From: Pirellulales bacterium
GTDB lineage: Bacteria; Planctomycetota; Planctomycetia; Pirellulales; Thermoguttaceae
NCBI GenBank assembly: GCA_030605745.1
Contig: JAUWHT010000120.1
Coordinates: 1-6,950, forward strand
Length of the DNA: 6,950 bases
Direction: 5' to 3'
Position 1 is the first letter of the stretch, and each line of letters begins with the position of its first letter. The position numbers were made by a program, and so were the translations under genes. The notes beneath the pieces are model-generated. The model did no database searches. It saw only the letters and a program-made list of their open reading frames with translations, and was not told where the DNA came from. Below are positions 5,907-6,950 of the stretch, in pieces.

Positions 5907-6848
5907 ATGAATCAGAATTCCAACATGCGGGTGATCCTGCTCGGTTTCGGCGGTCGGGCTGACGTGCTGGCCGAGGTCGAGCGACAGCGGCCGCTGATCG
6001 AACGTTATGCCCGGATCGTCGCCTGCGACTTCACCGGCGCCGAGGACATGTCGAAGGTCGAGGCCGACGTGGCGGTCGTCTTCGGCGGGGACGGCTCGAT
6101 CCTGCGGGCGGCACACCAGATGGGGCACCGGCAGTTACCTGTAATTGCCGTAAATCTGGGTACGCTGGGGTTCTTAGCGGACCTCTCACCCGCCGAACTG
6201 CTCGACGTGCTGCGAGACTTCCGTGACGGCAAATTGGAGGTAATCGAGCACCTGATGTTCGAATGCCGGGTGCTGCGCAACGGGGAAACCATCTGGCAGC
6301 AGCTCGGGCTGAACGAAGTGGCGGTGCAGACCGGCCCGCCGTTTCGCATCTTGGACATTGATCTGTACGTTGACTCGGAACTGGTGACCACGTATAGTTG
6401 CGACGGCCTGATCGTTAGCACGCCGGTCGGGTCTACCGCCCACAGCCTGTCGGCAGGCGGACCGATCCTGCGAAAGGACCTCCAGGCGTTTGTGATCCTG
6501 CCGATCAGTCCTCATACGCTGACCAACCGGCCGGTGGTTGATTCGGCCGGGCGAGTAATCGAGCTAGTGGTTGCCGGGTCCGAGGCGGTGGCCTCGGCCG
6601 TGGTAGACGGGCGGGTGCTCTGCACGTTGGAAGCGGGCGATCGCGTCCGGGTGGAGCAGGCTGCCGCACGATTCAAGTTGGTCACCGCCCCGGGCCACAG
6701 TTACTATCGCACCCTGCGCGAGAAACTCGGCTGGGGCGGACGGTTGCAGCTAAACAACTCAAACTGTAAACGAGAGATGAAACCACAGATAAACGATGAA
6801 ACCACAGATAAACTTGGCGCGGCCTTCGGCCGCAACCAAAGTGGATAG
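5907..6848 (+). CDS. nadK: NAD kinase
   Basis: NAD kinase phosphorylates NAD+ to NADP+ in the cytoplasm. The 313-aa protein shows the family motifs: GGDGS (60-64; the last residue is more often Thr), NLGTLGFL (83-90), NE (136-137), CDGLIVSTPVGSTAHSLSAGGP (about 165-186; usual form TPTGSTAY, so V174 and H179 are variants), ISPHTL (200-205) and VVDGR (232-236). The family normally ends near LREKLGWGGR; here a 34-residue tail (280-313) follows, encoded by low-complexity and repeated DNA, with the TAG at 6846-6848 inside a heptamer array. The tail is probably non-functional. I chose ATG 5907; ATG 5925 (MRVILLG) is also good. The in-frame GTG at 5838 lies within the inverted repeat and is rejected. 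Being downstream of dxs with no visible promoter, it is likely part of the ispA-dxs transcript. Confidence 0.95.
   Translation: MNQNSNMRVILLGFGGRADVLAEVERQRPLIERYARIVACDFTGAEDMSKVEADVAVVFGGDGSILRAAHQMGHRQLPVIAVNLGTLGFLADLSPAELLDVLRDFRDGKLEVIEHLMFECRVLRNGETIWQQLGLNEVAVQTGPPFRILDIDLYVDSELVTTYSCDGLIVSTPVGSTAHSLSAGGPILRKDLQAFVILPISPHTLTNRPVVDSAGRVIELVVAGSEAVASAVVDGRVLCTLEAGDRVRVEQAAARFKLVTAPGHSYYRTLREKLGWGGRLQLNNSNCKREMKPQINDETTDKLGAAFGRNQSG
6776..6813. repeat. Perfect 19-bp tandem duplication in the nadK 3' end
   Basis: GATGAAACCACAGATAAAC occurs twice head to tail (6776-6794, 6795-6813) without mismatch. Because 19 is not a multiple of three, the copies are read in different frames (MKPQIND, then ETTDKL). 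Coding sequence here is unlike the GC-rich gene body, consistent with intergenic repeat DNA that has become translated. Confidence 0.9.
6819..6833. other. Short GC-rich hairpin at the nadK end
   Basis: GCGGCC (6819-6824) and GGCCGC (6828-6833) are perfect 6-bp complements around a TTC loop. It lies 12 bp before the nadK stop. The bases after it (AACCAAAG) are not a T-run, so intrinsic termination is not well supported. It may simply be part of the repeat-rich 3' region. Confidence 0.4.
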
Positions 6849-6874
6849 TGGATAGTGGTCAGTTGTCAGTGTCA
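6841..6874. repeat. Second tandem heptamer array (GTGGATA / GTGGTCA type)
   Basis: Units GTGGATA (6841), GTGGATA (6848), GTGGTCA (6855) and GTTGTCA (6862) follow each other without gaps. A 6-nt degenerate unit GTGTCA (6869-6874) ends the array. The nadK stop codon TAG (6846-6848) spans the junction of units one and two. The 7-bp period is the same as in the array at 1417-1458 but the sequence is unrelated. Confidence 0.75.
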
Positions 6875-6934
6875 TTTTATTTGTTACGCTGCTTGAGAGC
6901 AGAAAGGGGCGTGGACGGCTTTTGGGAGAATGGG

Positions 6935-6950
6935 ATGGAACGGTTTCTTG
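6935..6950 (+). CDS. Possible start of a further gene, cut by the window end
   Basis: ATG 6935 is preceded by GGGAG (6924-6928) at 6 nt spacing, a fair ribosome binding site, and reads MERFL up to the end. Only five codons are visible, so no product can be named. The 60 bases upstream (6875-6934) show no convincing promoter. Confidence 0.2.

Overview
The window is GC-rich and carries six complete genes, all on the + strand. Five have recognisable families. The most likely source is a planctomycete, probably Pirellulales-like. This is inferred from a secreted HEAT-repeat protein, a stand-alone sigma-54 activator, the style of the DXS and NAD kinase sequences, and short AT-rich tandem repeats between genes in a GC-rich background. 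No 16S or other phylogenetic marker is present, so the assignment is tentative.

Layout: (1) 51-128, a nested inverted repeat. (2) 175-1437, an exported HEAT-like protein with an embedded degenerate receiver-like domain. (3) 1417-1458, a tandem heptamer array. (4) 1470-2528, a sigma-54-dependent activator with a Fis-type HTH and no N-terminal sensor domain. (5) 2531-2827, xseB. (6) 2834-2862, a good sigma-70-type promoter. (7) 2885-2974, a REP/BIME-like inverted repeat. (8) 2996-3907, ispA. (9) 3907-5826, dxs. (10) 5822-5893, a second copy of the inverted repeat in the opposite orientation. (11) 5907-6848, nadK. (12) 6776-6875, short tandem repeats. (13) The last bases may begin another gene. 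No gene-free stretch exceeds about 170 bases.

Functionally this is a housekeeping locus. ispA and dxs serve the MEP isoprenoid pathway: DXS makes 1-deoxy-D-xylulose 5-phosphate and IspA makes the C15 (or C20) prenyl diphosphate. The xseB-ispA-dxs order is a classic bacterial arrangement; xseA is not in the window. nadK supplies NADP, from which the NADPH used by the MEP pathway is made. The sigma-54 activator lies only 2 bp upstream of xseB and 32 bp downstream of the HEAT gene.

The notable material is the non-coding layer. Two 25-bp-arm inverted repeats, each the reverse complement of the other, bracket ispA-dxs, and a decayed third arm encodes the last residues of DXS. Stop codons of three genes (HEAT gene, dxs, nadK) fall inside repeats, which suggests that repeat insertion or expansion reset their 3' ends. 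At protein level, the activator has Trp in place of the usual sensor II Arg, and the HEAT protein carries a receiver-like fold missing most catalytic residues. I saw no clear evidence of a wholly new multi-gene system.
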